Origin: Mycolicibacterium nivoides
GTDB taxonomy: Bacteria; Actinomycetota; Actinomycetes; Mycobacteriales; Mycobacteriaceae
DNA: 64,000 bases
Direction of reading: 5' to 3'
NCBI RefSeq assembly: GCF_003855255.1
Contig: NZ_CP034072.1
Coordinates: 3,154,727 to 3,218,726, forward strand
Under the pieces are notes generated by a model. That model was not told the DNA's origin and made no database searches. It worked only from the letters and a program-made list of their open reading frames with translations. The translations under genes and the position numbers were made by a program. This document shows positions 40,887 through 50,044 of the stretch, piece by piece. Each line of letters opens with the position of its first letter. Position 1 is the stretch's first letter.

Positions 40887-41941
40887 TTGTGCGCCAGTAC
40901 TTTCCCGTCCGGACCGCTGCCTTCGGGATAAGTTCCGTTGGCGTACGGGTTGAGATCGTTGGTGTAGAGATCCTTGGCCTTGAGCTGACCTGCCTTGAGC
41001 TCACCGTTGCGGACCAGCCAGTCGATCCAGGTCTGCAGTTCGCGTTCGGCGATCACCGCACCGGGCACCGGAATGCCCGAGCTGCGCCAGTACTCGATGG
41101 ACTGGGTGTCCTCGTTGCGCTTTCGCTTGTTGATGATCTCGCGGAACTTGGCCACCACCTCGTCGCGCGGGGTCACCTGGGTCCAGCGGATGGCCCGGGC
41201 GGTGCCCTGGACGTAATCGGCCACCGCATCCCGGTTCTCGGCCAGGAAATCGTCACGGACCACATAGGTGCCGTAGCTGAACGCCCCGAACAGTGACTTG
41301 TCGGTGAACAGCGGCCGGATCCCGCCGCGTTGCTGCGCGGTCTCGCGCCAGATCCCGTTGAGCGCCGCGACGTCGATCTGCTTCTCCCGCAACGCCTGCT
41401 CGGTGTTGACCGGCGGCACCACCGTGAGGGTCACCGTCTTGATCTCGTCGTTGGTAAGTCCCTCTTTGGCCAGCCATTCCCGGGTCAGGAATTCGTGGTG
41501 GGCGCCAAGGGTATTCATCCCGACCTTCTTGCCGATCAGGTCGCGTGCCGAGTGGATCGGGCTGTTCTCCAGAACGAAGTAGCCGGTGTATTCGCCCTCA
41601 TCGGCGCCGTAGGAGCTGAGCACCGAGGTGATCGGCGCGCCGGCGGCGTTGAGCTTGACCACGGCGCCGTTGAACGCCTCACCCACGTCGATATCGCCGG
41701 TGGCCACCGACTGGATGTCCTGCGGCCCGCTCGTGGTGTTCCCCACCCAATCGAGCTTGATCTTCTGGTAGTAGCCGAGGTCCTCGGCCAGTTCCTGGAA
41801 TCGAACCTCGCCGGCCCAGCCCTGGTAGCGCACCACGGTCTTGCCGTCTTCGGTGCGCGCCGGCTCACCGGACGAGCCACACGCCGTCAGTACCAACACG
41901 AGTGCGCTGAGCATCGCGAGTACCGAACTGAATAGGCGCAT
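40883..41941 (-). CDS. ABC substrate-binding lipoprotein, SsuA/TauA type
   Basis: This 352-residue lipoprotein has signal MRLFSSVLAMLSALVLVLTAC with lipobox LTAC (Cys21). The mature domain is the two-lobed NMT1/SsuA fold: VVRYQGWAGEVRFQELAEDL, GDIDVGEAFNGAVVKLNAAG, REKQIDVAALNGIW. It catches the substrate, probably a sulfonate or related organosulfur compound, for the permease. It is the first gene of the transporter - monooxygenase operon. Such operons are normally induced by sulfate limitation; no clear operator is seen in the 113-bp upstream gap. Confidence 0.93.
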   Translation of the reverse strand: MRLFSSVLAMLSALVLVLTACGSSGEPARTEDGKTVVRYQGWAGEVRFQELAEDLGYYQKIKLDWVGNTTSGPQDIQSVATGDIDVGEAFNGAVVKLNAAGAPITSVLSSYGADEGEYTGYFVLENSPIHSARDLIGKKVGMNTLGAHHEFLTREWLAKEGLTNDEIKTVTLTVVPPVNTEQALREKQIDVAALNGIWRETAQQRGGIRPLFTDKSLFGAFSYGTYVVRDDFLAENRDAVADYVQGTARAIRWTQVTPRDEVVAKFREIINKRKRNEDTQSIEYWRSSGIPVPGAVIAERELQTWIDWLVRNGELKAGQLKAKDLYTNDLNPYANGTYPEGSGPDGKVLAHK

Positions 41942-42054
41942 GCCCGTTGTCCCCCATGGAGTCGCACTGATTGGTGCGGCTCATGGTGGCAACAAACTCA
42001 TGCCGGGTAACCCTTTAGCCTCGCGAAGAATCGAAAGGCTCCGAGTAGAACGGG

Positions 42055-42867
42055 TCAGACCCCGCCGTATTGCGGCTGTAGCACCGGGGCCAGCGCCGAG
42101 AGCGGAATGCGCGCCTGCACCGTGCCGCCGTCCATCGACCACTGCATCCTGCCGGGAGTGAAATCGACCGGACTGTCCCGCCCGACCGGGTAATCCGGCA
42201 TATAGAGGATCAGCTCGTCCGGGGTCAGTGCCCAAGCCTTGTATCCGCCCGAGTAGACGTTGTCCGGGGTCCAGCGGTCCGGGGTGAACGGATAGGTGCC
42301 GGGCTGATGCGGCGGCGGTGCCGCATCGAGTGCGGCGACGATGAACGGCTCGCCCAGGCGCGGGATCTCGGCCCGGAAATCGGCGCCCGGTTTGAACAGG
42401 TCGGCCAGCTGCAGCTGCCGCCCGCCCGCGAACGTGAAGGTGCGGTACGCGTCGCTGACGATAGGCGCGTTCGGGTGCGACAGGGCGTCGGTACCGACGG
42501 TCCCTGAGTACATCTCATGGAAGACGGCCGTCAGCGCGTCGCCATGCTGGAAGATCTCGAACTGCTCCTCGCCGAAGCTGTCGGCGGCCATCTTCTGCGC
42601 GGCGTTGCGCCAGTTGTTCATCAGGTTGGTCAGGTACTGCCGGATGACGGGGTTTTCCACCAGATCGCCGGGCAGTGCCATCTTGATGTCACGGACCGCC
42701 TTTCGGTCCGAGGTCACCGACGTATGGCAGGACTGCCCATCCCATTGGGCGCCCAGTTCGCCGCAGAAGGATGCCGCCGACGCCTCGGCGGACGGGGCGG
42801 TCGTGATGGCCACCAGAGAGCCCGCGGCCAGGGCCGCCGCGCCGATCAGTTTGCCGATGCGCATCAT
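42055..42867 (-). CDS. MPT64-like secreted protein
   Basis: This 270-residue protein has a signal peptide ending near AEASAA. The mature part begins with a cysteine pair (SFCGELGAQWDGQSCHTSV), as in MPT64 (Rv1980c), then a beta-grasp / DUF3298-like region with TFAGGRQLQLADLFKPGAD and a C-terminal LILYMPDYPVG. MPT64 homologues are secreted antigens that bind phosphoinositides in M. tuberculosis; function in environmental species is unknown. The gene follows the Mce-associated gene by 7 bp, and in M. tuberculosis mpt64 also lies close to an mce locus. Confidence 0.8.
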   Translation of the reverse strand: MMRIGKLIGAAALAAGSLVAITTAPSAEASAASFCGELGAQWDGQSCHTSVTSDRKAVRDIKMALPGDLVENPVIRQYLTNLMNNWRNAAQKMAADSFGEEQFEIFQHGDALTAVFHEMYSGTVGTDALSHPNAPIVSDAYRTFTFAGGRQLQLADLFKPGADFRAEIPRLGEPFIVAALDAAPPPHQPGTYPFTPDRWTPDNVYSGGYKAWALTPDELILYMPDYPVGRDSPVDFTPGRMQWSMDGGTVQARIPLSALAPVLQPQYGGV

Positions 42868-42874
42868 GGCCGGC

Positions 42875-43567
42875 TCAGGCGAGTTCCACTTTGCTTGCGC
42901 GCCATTGCCCGTCGACCTTCTCCATCGTCATCTTGATGCGGCTGCGGTCGATCCGCGGGTCGGGAACGGTGGTGTTGGACACCGACTGGTCGACGAACAA
43001 CAACACCACGACCTTGTCCTTGCTCGCCGACTGCACGGCCGAGTCCACCACAACGCCATGCGCTGAGGCCTTGTTGTCGATGAGCAACTGGCGCAGCTGC
43101 ATGCTCGACTGCGAGTACATGTCCTTGAACTCGCCCGTCGCACCGGCCAGCACCTGGTTGAAGTTCTCGTCGACCTTGCTGGAATCGATACTCGTCAAGA
43201 TCTGGGCGTACGTCACCGCGGCATCCTGGGCCTGCTTTCCGGCCTGCGTCACCTGCTTGTTCTGCCACACGGTCCACCCCAGGAAGCCTGAGAGTGCCAG
43301 CGCGGCAACGAATACCGCAACCACGGCGCCGACGAGCACACGCCGGCGCCAGCCCCGGGTCGCGCCCTCCGGCTCCGCCTCGGCTTTGTCGTCGTCAGCC
43401 TCGGTCTTGGCGTCGGATTCCGGCGCGGCTTCGGCTTCGGCTTCGGCTTCGGCTTCGGCTTCGGGCTCGACGATCTCGCCGGCTGTCTCTTCGATACCGA
43501 TTGCGTCGTCGACGATTTCGGTCTTCTCGTCGTCGGTGTGCTTGTCAGCGGTCACGGTCACCGTCAT
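42875..43567 (-). CDS. Mce-associated membrane protein
   Basis: The 230-residue product is typical of the Mas/Mam genes after mceF. It has an acidic disordered N-terminus (residues 1-75), one membrane helix at about 79-101, and an extracytoplasmic domain resembling a VirB8 or NTF2-like fold (AAVTYAQILTSIDSSKVDENF and C-terminal DRSRIKMTMEKVDGQWRASK). These proteins stabilise Mce transporter complexes. The acidic part contains six or more EA dipeptides encoded by a near-perfect GCTTCG hexamer repeat (43430-43470, plus-strand reading). Confidence 0.9.
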   Translation of the reverse strand: MTVTVTADKHTDDEKTEIVDDAIGIEETAGEIVEPEAEAEAEAEAEAAPESDAKTEADDDKAEAEPEGATRGWRRRVLVGAVVAVFVAALALSGFLGWTVWQNKQVTQAGKQAQDAAVTYAQILTSIDSSKVDENFNQVLAGATGEFKDMYSQSSMQLRQLLIDNKASAHGVVVDSAVQSASKDKVVVLLFVDQSVSNTTVPDPRIDRSRIKMTMEKVDGQWRASKVELA

Positions 43568-43591
43568 CTCCTTTGGGTGAGGTTGGGTGGA

Positions 43592-44842
43592 TTAGCGGGG
43601 CGGTTCGATCGGCAGGGTCGGGCCGCCGTAGGGAGTCGGGATGGTGTAGCGACCCCGCGGCGTCGGGTCGGTGGTGCGCCCGAGGTCCGCGCCGGGCGGC
43701 GGCCCCGCGGTGTCGTCGTCCGCCGGGCGCGGTGCGTTCTTGGCCCCGCGGACCAGGACGCCCGGGTGATCGTCCCGGCAGTAGGTGTACATGTAGGGCT
43801 CCGGGTAGTCGGCCGACGCCGGTGGCCGGCGCGGTGTTCCGTAGTCACAGGTATAGCGCGGGTAGATGTCGGCGGTGGCCCACAGCCCGTTGTCATGCAT
43901 GACACTGCCCAGGGCGTCGAGCACCGAGGTGCGGTAGTTCGGGAACAGCGCGTTCAGCGCCGGTACCCGCAGGTACAGCAATTGTGAAGTGCTGGCCAGG
44001 CTTCCGAGCAGTTGGACCATGGTGTCGGAGTTGTCGGCGAACAGGTTGTCGACAGAGTTCAACGCACCCGGGGTTTGATCGGTGAGCCGGCGGAAACCGT
44101 CCCGCATCCTGTTGATCCCGTCGAACGTCGAGTCGAGATTGTCGGAAGCCACCACGACGCCGGCGTTCTTGTCGGCCATCAGGTTGAACACCACGCGGCT
44201 GTTGCGCAGCATGCTCACCGTCTCGGGCAGGACCGAATCCAGCGTCGAGAGAAGGAATGTGCCGCCGTCGATGACATCGGCGAGCTTGCCGGGACCGGCT
44301 TGCGACATGCTCAGTTCCCGGCGGATCACTTCGAGCTTGTCGACATCGACCTGGGACAGCGCGCCGTCGGCGTCGGCGAGCAACTGGGCCAGGCTGACCG
44401 GCACCGTGGCCTTGCCCAGGCCGATCACGCTGCCGTCGGCCAGGAACGGGCCGTCTGCCGTGTTCGCCGCGAAGTCGATGTACTGCTCACCTGCCGGGGA
44501 AAGACCCGACACCCGCACGTCGCTGGATTTCGGAATCGACACAGCCGAATTCACGTTCACCACCGCCTGGACCCCGGTGGGTGTGATGTTGAGCCGTTCC
44601 ACCTTCCCGATCCGCACGCCACGCAGGGTGACGTCCTGGTTGGGCAGCAGGCCGGCCGATTCCGGCAGCTCGATGGTGATGCGGTAGCTGGAGTCGAAGG
44701 GCTTGACCCTCAGCGCCCCGACCATCAGGTAGGCGCCCGCGACCACCAGGGTCATCACCAACGCGCCGGCCGAAAGCCAGGATCGGCGCCGGTATCCGGC
44801 CCGGACCACGTTGACCACGAAATCGGCGAGTGCGTTGATCAT
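43592..44842 (-). CDS. mceF: MCE family protein MceF
   Basis: This 416-residue subunit has an N-terminal membrane helix (WLSAGALVMTLVVAGAYLMV), the MCE domain (SYRITIELPESAGLLPNQDV, TLRGVRIGKVERL) and a long helical region that forms the tunnel in Mce complexes, then a short Pro/Arg-rich end. ATG 44842 overlaps the mceE stop. As the sixth subunit of a hexameric lipid-import needle it should work with permeases YrbEA/B, which are missing from this locus. Confidence 0.92.
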   Translation of the reverse strand: MINALADFVVNVVRAGYRRRSWLSAGALVMTLVVAGAYLMVGALRVKPFDSSYRITIELPESAGLLPNQDVTLRGVRIGKVERLNITPTGVQAVVNVNSAVSIPKSSDVRVSGLSPAGEQYIDFAANTADGPFLADGSVIGLGKATVPVSLAQLLADADGALSQVDVDKLEVIRRELSMSQAGPGKLADVIDGGTFLLSTLDSVLPETVSMLRNSRVVFNLMADKNAGVVVASDNLDSTFDGINRMRDGFRRLTDQTPGALNSVDNLFADNSDTMVQLLGSLASTSQLLYLRVPALNALFPNYRTSVLDALGSVMHDNGLWATADIYPRYTCDYGTPRRPPASADYPEPYMYTYCRDDHPGVLVRGAKNAPRPADDDTAGPPPGADLGRTTDPTPRGRYTIPTPYGGPTLPIEPPR

Positions 44843-46095
44843 CGCGGCACCTCCGCGGCCGGCACCTCAGCGGGAGCAGGCGCAACCTCAGCAGGCGGTA
44901 CCGGACCCGGCGCCTCCGGAGGAGCCGGCACGATCTGGCCGGGCTCGGTCGGGCTGGGGATCACCGGCATCTGAGGCACCGACGGACCGCGGCCCACGAC
45001 GCGCTCCTGCAGCCGCAACAACGTGTACTGCAGTGAGCCGACCAGCTGATGCCAGTTGTAGCGCTTGGGGCCGTGCAATCCCGGGTCACCGGCGAACCCG
45101 ATATCCGGAATCGACCCGAGGATCAGCCGGTCGATACTGGCGCGCACCGAAAGACCACTGCCGGAAGTCGCTTTCACCAATGGCGGCATCAACCGGTTCA
45201 GCGCGTACAGCGAGGCATCCGGGGACAGCGCCACATCGTTCCAGGCACCCGCCACTTTGTTGGCGTCGGCGATCACGCTGCGCCCGCTGGTGTCGGTCCC
45301 CGCGATCGACGGGAACTTGCGCAATTGTGCCGAGGTGTCGCCGATCTGAGTGATCAGATCCGCGATCTGGGTGGTGTGCTCGGCCAGTGTGTCGGTGGCA
45401 GGCCCGGCCGCGTCCATCAACTCACTGACGGTCTGGTTCTTGTCCTCGATCTGCCGCAGCAGCTGCGACGTCTCGGTCATCGCGGTCGAGAGCTGATCGG
45501 AGCGCGCGTTGAGCGTGCCCAGCGTGTGGTTCGTCTTGGCGATCAGGTTTCCGAAAGCCTGCCCCTGGTCACCGGTGGCCTTACCCATGCCGTTGATGAT
45601 GTTGGTGAAGTTGCGCACCGCCCCACCGTTGACCAGGATCGCCGCCGATCCCAGCAGCGATTCCACGGTCGCGGCGGCCCGCGTCGAATCCAGGCCGATG
45701 GTGTCGCCGTCCTTGAGCAGCGGGGCGTTCGGGTCGACCGGGGTCGGCGGCCTGACCGAGACGAACACATCGCCCAGCGGTGTCGCCGAACGCAATTCGG
45801 CGGTGGTGCCACGGGGCAGCCGGACACCATCCATGATGCGCAGGGTGGTCACCGCGGTGTAGTTGCTGGCCACCATCGACTCGAGCTCACCCACATCGGC
45901 ACCGGCCAGCTTCACCTTGGCATTGGCCGGCAGGTTCAAGGCGTTGGAAAAGATCGCCGTCAGCTTGTAACCGCCCGAGCCGACGCCGGGAGCCGGCAAC
46001 GGCAGGCTGGCCAGGCCTTCGGAGGCACAACCCGAAATGGTCAGGCAGGCCGTCATCACTACGGGCAGAACATATTTGCGCACCGGTCTGATCAT
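44839..46095 (-). CDS. mceE: MCE family lipoprotein MceE
   Basis: This 418-residue lipoprotein has signal MIRPVRKYVLPVVMTACLTISGC with lipobox ISGC, the feature that marks MceE. The MCE domain (YKLTAIFSNALNLPANAKV, KLAGADVGELESM) is followed by helices and a Pro/Ala-rich tail. The lipid anchor fixes the complex to the membrane. It overlaps mceD and mceF by 4 bp each. Confidence 0.93.
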   Translation of the reverse strand: MIRPVRKYVLPVVMTACLTISGCASEGLASLPLPAPGVGSGGYKLTAIFSNALNLPANAKVKLAGADVGELESMVASNYTAVTTLRIMDGVRLPRGTTAELRSATPLGDVFVSVRPPTPVDPNAPLLKDGDTIGLDSTRAAATVESLLGSAAILVNGGAVRNFTNIINGMGKATGDQGQAFGNLIAKTNHTLGTLNARSDQLSTAMTETSQLLRQIEDKNQTVSELMDAAGPATDTLAEHTTQIADLITQIGDTSAQLRKFPSIAGTDTSGRSVIADANKVAGAWNDVALSPDASLYALNRLMPPLVKATSGSGLSVRASIDRLILGSIPDIGFAGDPGLHGPKRYNWHQLVGSLQYTLLRLQERVVGRGPSVPQMPVIPSPTEPGQIVPAPPEAPGPVPPAEVAPAPAEVPAAEVPR

Positions 46096-47210
46096 CGCTG
46101 CCCCATCGCCGCCATGCCGTCGAGCATGTAGGACAGCCCGAAGTCAGGACCGAAGTCCTGCACTGTTCCGGTGCTGCACCCCAATTGCCGCAGCCCCATC
46201 ATGTTGCAGACCTCTTTGACGGTCTGCGAATCGAACAGCACCTTGTCCACCAGAACGTGTGCCCGCGCCGAGCCGTTGGTCTGGTCGACGATGTTGTAGA
46301 TGTTGTCCAGCGTCAACGGGGCCAGATCGAGGAACTCGGCCAGATCCCGCCGCTGATCCACCGACGTGGTCAGCGCGGTGTTGCCGTTGAGGACAATCTG
46401 TTTCACCTCGTCGCGGTGAGCCTGCAGCACCTCGCCGACCTGGGTGATCACCTGATTGATCTTGTTGCCGGTGGTGCCGCTGCCGAAGTTCTCGTCGGCC
46501 AGGATCTGGCTGAGCTGACGGACTGTCGAACCGAACTCGCGCAGTGTGGCGTCGTTGCGGGAGGCCGCGTCGAACAGCGAGCTCAGGTTGCGCACGATCG
46601 TGGTGAGCTGATCGCGGGTCACTGCTCCCCGATCGGAACTGAGCCGCAACGCGTCTGACAATTCACCGAGGGCGTCCTTCATCTGCTGGCCGTTTCCGTC
46701 GGCGATCGCGGCGCTCGCGTTGACCACGTCGGCGAGAGGTCCGTTGCCCTTACCGTCGCCCTTCAGTGAGGAGGACAGCTTGTCCAGCACGTCGAGGACC
46801 CGGGCGAACTCGACCGGGGTCTTGGTCCGGTTCAGGCCGATCGTGTCGTGGTTCTGCAGGGTCGCCCCACCGTGGTAGGCCGGGGTCAGCTCGATCTGGC
46901 GGTCGGTGAGGATCGAATTGGAGATGGTGACCGCCTGCGCGTCGGCCGGCACCGAGACGTCCTTGTCGACCGTGAACTCGACCTCGACGTAGTTGCCCTT
47001 CGGCGTGATCTTGGTGACGCGGCCCACCTGCATGCCGAGCACGGCAACCGTGTTGCCCTCGTAAAGACCTGCTGCGCTGTCGAACTGGGCGGTCACCGTG
47101 ATGGTGTTGGTGCGGTCCTTGAGGAACCACCAGCCGGCGCCGGCCACCGCGGCGACCAGCACCGCACCGGCCACGCACAGGGCCAGCAGCTTTTTACGGC
47201 TCATGCTCAT
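46092..47210 (-). CDS. mceD: MCE family protein MceD
   Basis: The 372-residue subunit starts at ATG 47210, overlapping the mceC stop (ATGA); the frame to 47270 lies inside mceC. It has an N-terminal membrane helix and the MCE domain typical of MceD (NTITVTAQFDSAAGLYEGNT, AVLGMQVGRVTKI). The helical region follows, and the long Pro-rich tail of some MceD proteins is absent. The C-terminus ends GLSYMLDGMAAMGQR. Confidence 0.92.
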   Translation of the reverse strand: MSMSRKKLLALCVAGAVLVAAVAGAGWWFLKDRTNTITVTAQFDSAAGLYEGNTVAVLGMQVGRVTKITPKGNYVEVEFTVDKDVSVPADAQAVTISNSILTDRQIELTPAYHGGATLQNHDTIGLNRTKTPVEFARVLDVLDKLSSSLKGDGKGNGPLADVVNASAAIADGNGQQMKDALGELSDALRLSSDRGAVTRDQLTTIVRNLSSLFDAASRNDATLREFGSTVRQLSQILADENFGSGTTGNKINQVITQVGEVLQAHRDEVKQIVLNGNTALTTSVDQRRDLAEFLDLAPLTLDNIYNIVDQTNGSARAHVLVDKVLFDSQTVKEVCNMMGLRQLGCSTGTVQDFGPDFGLSYMLDGMAAMGQR

Positions 47211-48280
47211 TTGCAGTCCTTGTAGTACTGGATCATGTTGAACTGCTTGGCTCTGCCGCTGATCGCACACATCCAGGAGTCGATCAGCAGCCCGTTGGCG
47301 ACGTGCATCTCCCCGGCGTTGCCGTTGCCGGTGGCGTTGGCAAGTCCGCGCAGGGCGACCGGGCCTGACTGCAGGACGCTGCGCAGCAGATCGTCGTGCT
47401 GGCCCAACATGTTCGACAGATCCTTGAGATTCGTGAGCAACTGCTCGAGCTGTGGCCGGTCGTCGACCACGATGCCGGTGAGGGTCTGGACCAGATTGGT
47501 CAAGGCCGACAGCATGGCCTGGAATGAGGCCCGGCGCATGACGAATTCGCCGACCAGGTCATTGCCCTGGTTGACCAGGTTGCCGATGGTGGACTGCTGG
47601 CGACGCAGGGTGTTGCCGACGATGTCGGTGGTCTCCAGCAGAGATCCGAGCTGGTCGCGCCGGTCGGCGATGATGGTCGCCAGCGTATGGGTGTTCTGCA
47701 GTGCCCGCGGCACGACTTCCGGCAGCCCCTCCATCTGCTTGCCGAGGATGCTCAGCGTCTGGGCGAACTTGTCGGAGTCGACCTGCTCGAAGGTGGTCGT
47801 GACGTCCCCCAGCGCCTCCTGCAGGTCGTAGGGCACCTCGGTGTGGGTGAGGTCAAAGGTGTTGTCGGGCAGGGAACCCGACCCCGCGGGCTGCAGGGCC
47901 AGATAGCGCGAGCCCAGAATGGTGGTGATCTTGATGACGGCCCGGGAGTCCTTCCCGAGCGGAACATTGTCGCGCACCTTGAGTTTGGCCTCGACGTGGT
48001 CGCCGGCCAGCTTCATGCTCTTGACCTCGCCCACCGGCATACCGGCCACGGTGATCGGGTTACCCGCCTTGAGCGCGGCAGCCTGCTGGAACCGTGCGGT
48101 GTACTGCCGGTAGCCGACATCGGCGACCTTGACGATCAGCATCGCCCCGATCAGCACGGCCACCACGGCGACCGCGATGATCCCGAGCCAGGTCCGGTTG
48201 TAGGTCTCCAGCGGACGGCGCTGTTTCTTCCGCGCCTTCGGCGCCTTCGGCGTCTCCGCTTTCGTCAGTTGGTCAACCAT
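47207..48280 (-). CDS. mceC: MCE family protein MceC
   Basis: The 357-residue subunit starts at ATG 48280 (VDQLTKAETPKAPKA) within the end of mceB. It has a basic cytoplasmic N-terminus, one membrane helix (WLGIIAVAVVAVLIGAMLIV), the MCE domain (ARFQQAAALKAGNPITVAGM, PVGEVKSMKL) and the helical region. It lacks the Pro-rich tail found in some MceC proteins. Confidence 0.92.
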   Translation of the reverse strand: MVDQLTKAETPKAPKARKKQRRPLETYNRTWLGIIAVAVVAVLIGAMLIVKVADVGYRQYTARFQQAAALKAGNPITVAGMPVGEVKSMKLAGDHVEAKLKVRDNVPLGKDSRAVIKITTILGSRYLALQPAGSGSLPDNTFDLTHTEVPYDLQEALGDVTTTFEQVDSDKFAQTLSILGKQMEGLPEVVPRALQNTHTLATIIADRRDQLGSLLETTDIVGNTLRRQQSTIGNLVNQGNDLVGEFVMRRASFQAMLSALTNLVQTLTGIVVDDRPQLEQLLTNLKDLSNMLGQHDDLLRSVLQSGPVALRGLANATGNGNAGEMHVANGLLIDSWMCAISGRAKQFNMIQYYKDCK

Positions 48281-49328
48281 TGGCCATATTCCTGCACTTG
48301 GGGGTGTACTGCGCTTTGTTCCCCGGGGTGGCGGCATCGACGATGATCGGGGTGACGTCGTTGAGGCCCGGGAAGAAGCCCGTCGCGTTCAGGTCACACG
48401 CATAGGTGGTGGCGTAGGCACCCTCGTTGGTGAACCGGGCGAATCCCTTGAGCAGCAACGGCAGATTCGCACCGGTGAACGCGAGCTGCGGTTCGATCCC
48501 GACCATGTGCGAGACGAACCCGGGCTGCCGGGTCACGAGCTCGTTCAGCGACGGGTACACCTGGTCGCTGATGGTCGACAGCTGCTGCACCACCTTGGAG
48601 ATCGAACCCAGCGAGTTCACCATCTCGGGCCGGCGGGCGTCGAATGTGGCGACCATCCCCCGGGTTTGGGTGATCACCTCGTCGAGACTGTCGTTGTGCT
48701 GGGCCAGGTTCTTGGCCACCGCGTTCAGATTGTTGATCACCTCGCCGAGTTCCTGATCCCGGCCGGCGAAGGAATCGGTCAGCTGCGAGGTCTGATCGAC
48801 GAGCGCGACAATGGACGCGTTGTCGCCCTGCAGCGAGGCGATCACCCCTTTGGTGAGGTTGTCGGCGTCGCGCGGGTTGAGCACGCTGAACAGCGGCTCA
48901 TATCCGTTGAGCAACGTCCCGACGTCGAACGACGGATCGGTCTGCTCGACCGGGATGACGCTGCCGGCCGGAAGCGGGCCCGGGTCACCGATGTTCCCCA
49001 GCGACAAGCCCAGATAGCGCTGGCCGACGATGTTCTGGTAGGTGACCGACGCGACCGTCCGGCCGTACATCGGCTGGTTGTCCTGCACCACGAACGACAC
49101 CTTGGCCAGAGCGCCCTCCAGCTCGATCTTCTCCACCCGGCCGACCCGGACCCCGGCCATCCGGACGTCATCGCCCTCACGCAGACCGAATACATCGGAG
49201 AACAGCGCCGCATAAGGCACCGTCTTGCCCGCCACGTCACGACGCAGCGTGACATAGACGAGCCAGGTCAGCGTCAGCGCGACCACCATGAACAGGGCCA
49301 GGCCGATCGCCGCACCGCGGTATTTCAT
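48273..49328 (-). CDS. mceB: MCE family protein MceB
   Basis: This 351-residue subunit starts at ATG 49328 behind a GGGAGG ribosome site. It has an N-terminal membrane helix (GAAIGLALFMVVALTLTWLV) and the MceB-type domain: YAALFSDVFGLREGDDVRMA, GVRVGRVEKIEL, VTYQNIVGQRYLGLSLG. The length agrees with MceB (about 345 residues). The start lies 3 bp inside the mceA fragment, as in complete mce operons. Confidence 0.93.
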   Translation of the reverse strand: MKYRGAAIGLALFMVVALTLTWLVYVTLRRDVAGKTVPYAALFSDVFGLREGDDVRMAGVRVGRVEKIELEGALAKVSFVVQDNQPMYGRTVASVTYQNIVGQRYLGLSLGNIGDPGPLPAGSVIPVEQTDPSFDVGTLLNGYEPLFSVLNPRDADNLTKGVIASLQGDNASIVALVDQTSQLTDSFAGRDQELGEVINNLNAVAKNLAQHNDSLDEVITQTRGMVATFDARRPEMVNSLGSISKVVQQLSTISDQVYPSLNELVTRQPGFVSHMVGIEPQLAFTGANLPLLLKGFARFTNEGAYATTYACDLNATGFFPGLNDVTPIIVDAATPGNKAQYTPKCRNMANG

Positions 49329-49688
49329 TGGCCTCCCTCTCCCGAAACGGACTGTGCGGCAGCGGGTGCGGCCTCGGCCGGTAACAGCGGACCCGCAGGT
49401 CCCGGCGCGGGTGCACCACCCGGGGGCGGTGCCGACCCCGGGACCGATGCGGCCGGAGGCGCGCCTTGGGGCCTTGGTGCCACCGGCGCGACCGGCGACA
49501 GTGGCACCGGCGGGGGCGGCGTCGGCATCAGCGCGGGATTCGCCGTCCCCGGCACCGGCCCAGCCGGTGGCATCCACGGCGGCAGCGGCGGATTCGGGTC
49601 GGCCAGGTTGGGATTCGGGTTGACCAACGGCGGACCGACCGCGACGAGATTCCCGTTGGCGCCCAGCACCGTTCCGGCGGGCGGTGCG
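49325..49688 (-). pseudogene. mceA: C-terminal remnant of mceA
   Basis: Only the last 120 or so codons of mceA remain: APPAGTVLGANGNLVAVG, then the Pro-rich LADPNPPLPPWMPPAGPVPG and an Ala/Pro tail ending SVSGEGGQ. The stop overlaps the mceB start by 4 bp, exactly as expected for mceA. The membrane helix, MCE domain and helical region are missing. Upstream of about 49688 the sequence belongs to a gene on the opposite strand. The permease genes yrbEA and yrbEB, which normally precede mceA, are absent from the window. Confidence 0.8.
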
Positions 49689-50044
49689 AGACCTACCCGC
49701 CCGGCTATCCCTACGGACCACCGCCGCAGCCCCAACGGCGCATCTCGGTCCCCATGGTGATCCTCGGCCCGTTTCTCTACGCCGCACTCAATCTGGTGAT
49801 CGGCTTCATCGGCTTCATCGGCGCCGGGGCCGCCGACAGCAGTGGCGGCAGCACCAACCTGGTCCTCGGCGGCACGGCGGTGCTGTTGGCCCTGATCGCC
49901 TTCGGCGGTGGCACCGTGATGTTGTTGTCGAAGAACCCGACGGCCAAGGGCCTCGGCATCGGGCTGATGGTCGGCTGGGCGCTGGTCTCGTTGTTCACCG
50001 CCGGGTTCTGCACCGGCCTCAACCCCGAGCTGTACGCCCTGTGA
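49689..50044 (+). pseudogene. 5'-truncated small membrane protein gene
   Basis: The frame shows a Pro/Tyr-rich segment (YPPGYPYGPPPQPQRR), then three to four membrane helices (VPMVILGPFLYAALNLVIGF, LVLGGTAVLLALIAFGG, GIGLMVGWALVSLFTAGFC). It enters from the mceA remnant without a start codon or ribosome site, so the first codons are lost. Translation from ATG 49754 would still give a 96-residue protein lacking the Pro/Tyr stretch. Its stop overlaps the radical SAM start (GTGA). Pro/Tyr-rich N-termini on small membrane proteins are common in mycobacteria. Confidence 0.65.

Noticed and set aside
41942..42054. Riboswitch ahead of the sulfonate-type transporter operon
   Set aside because: No recognisable SAM or other riboswitch core could be drawn; only a short AGCCT/AGGCT pairing is present.
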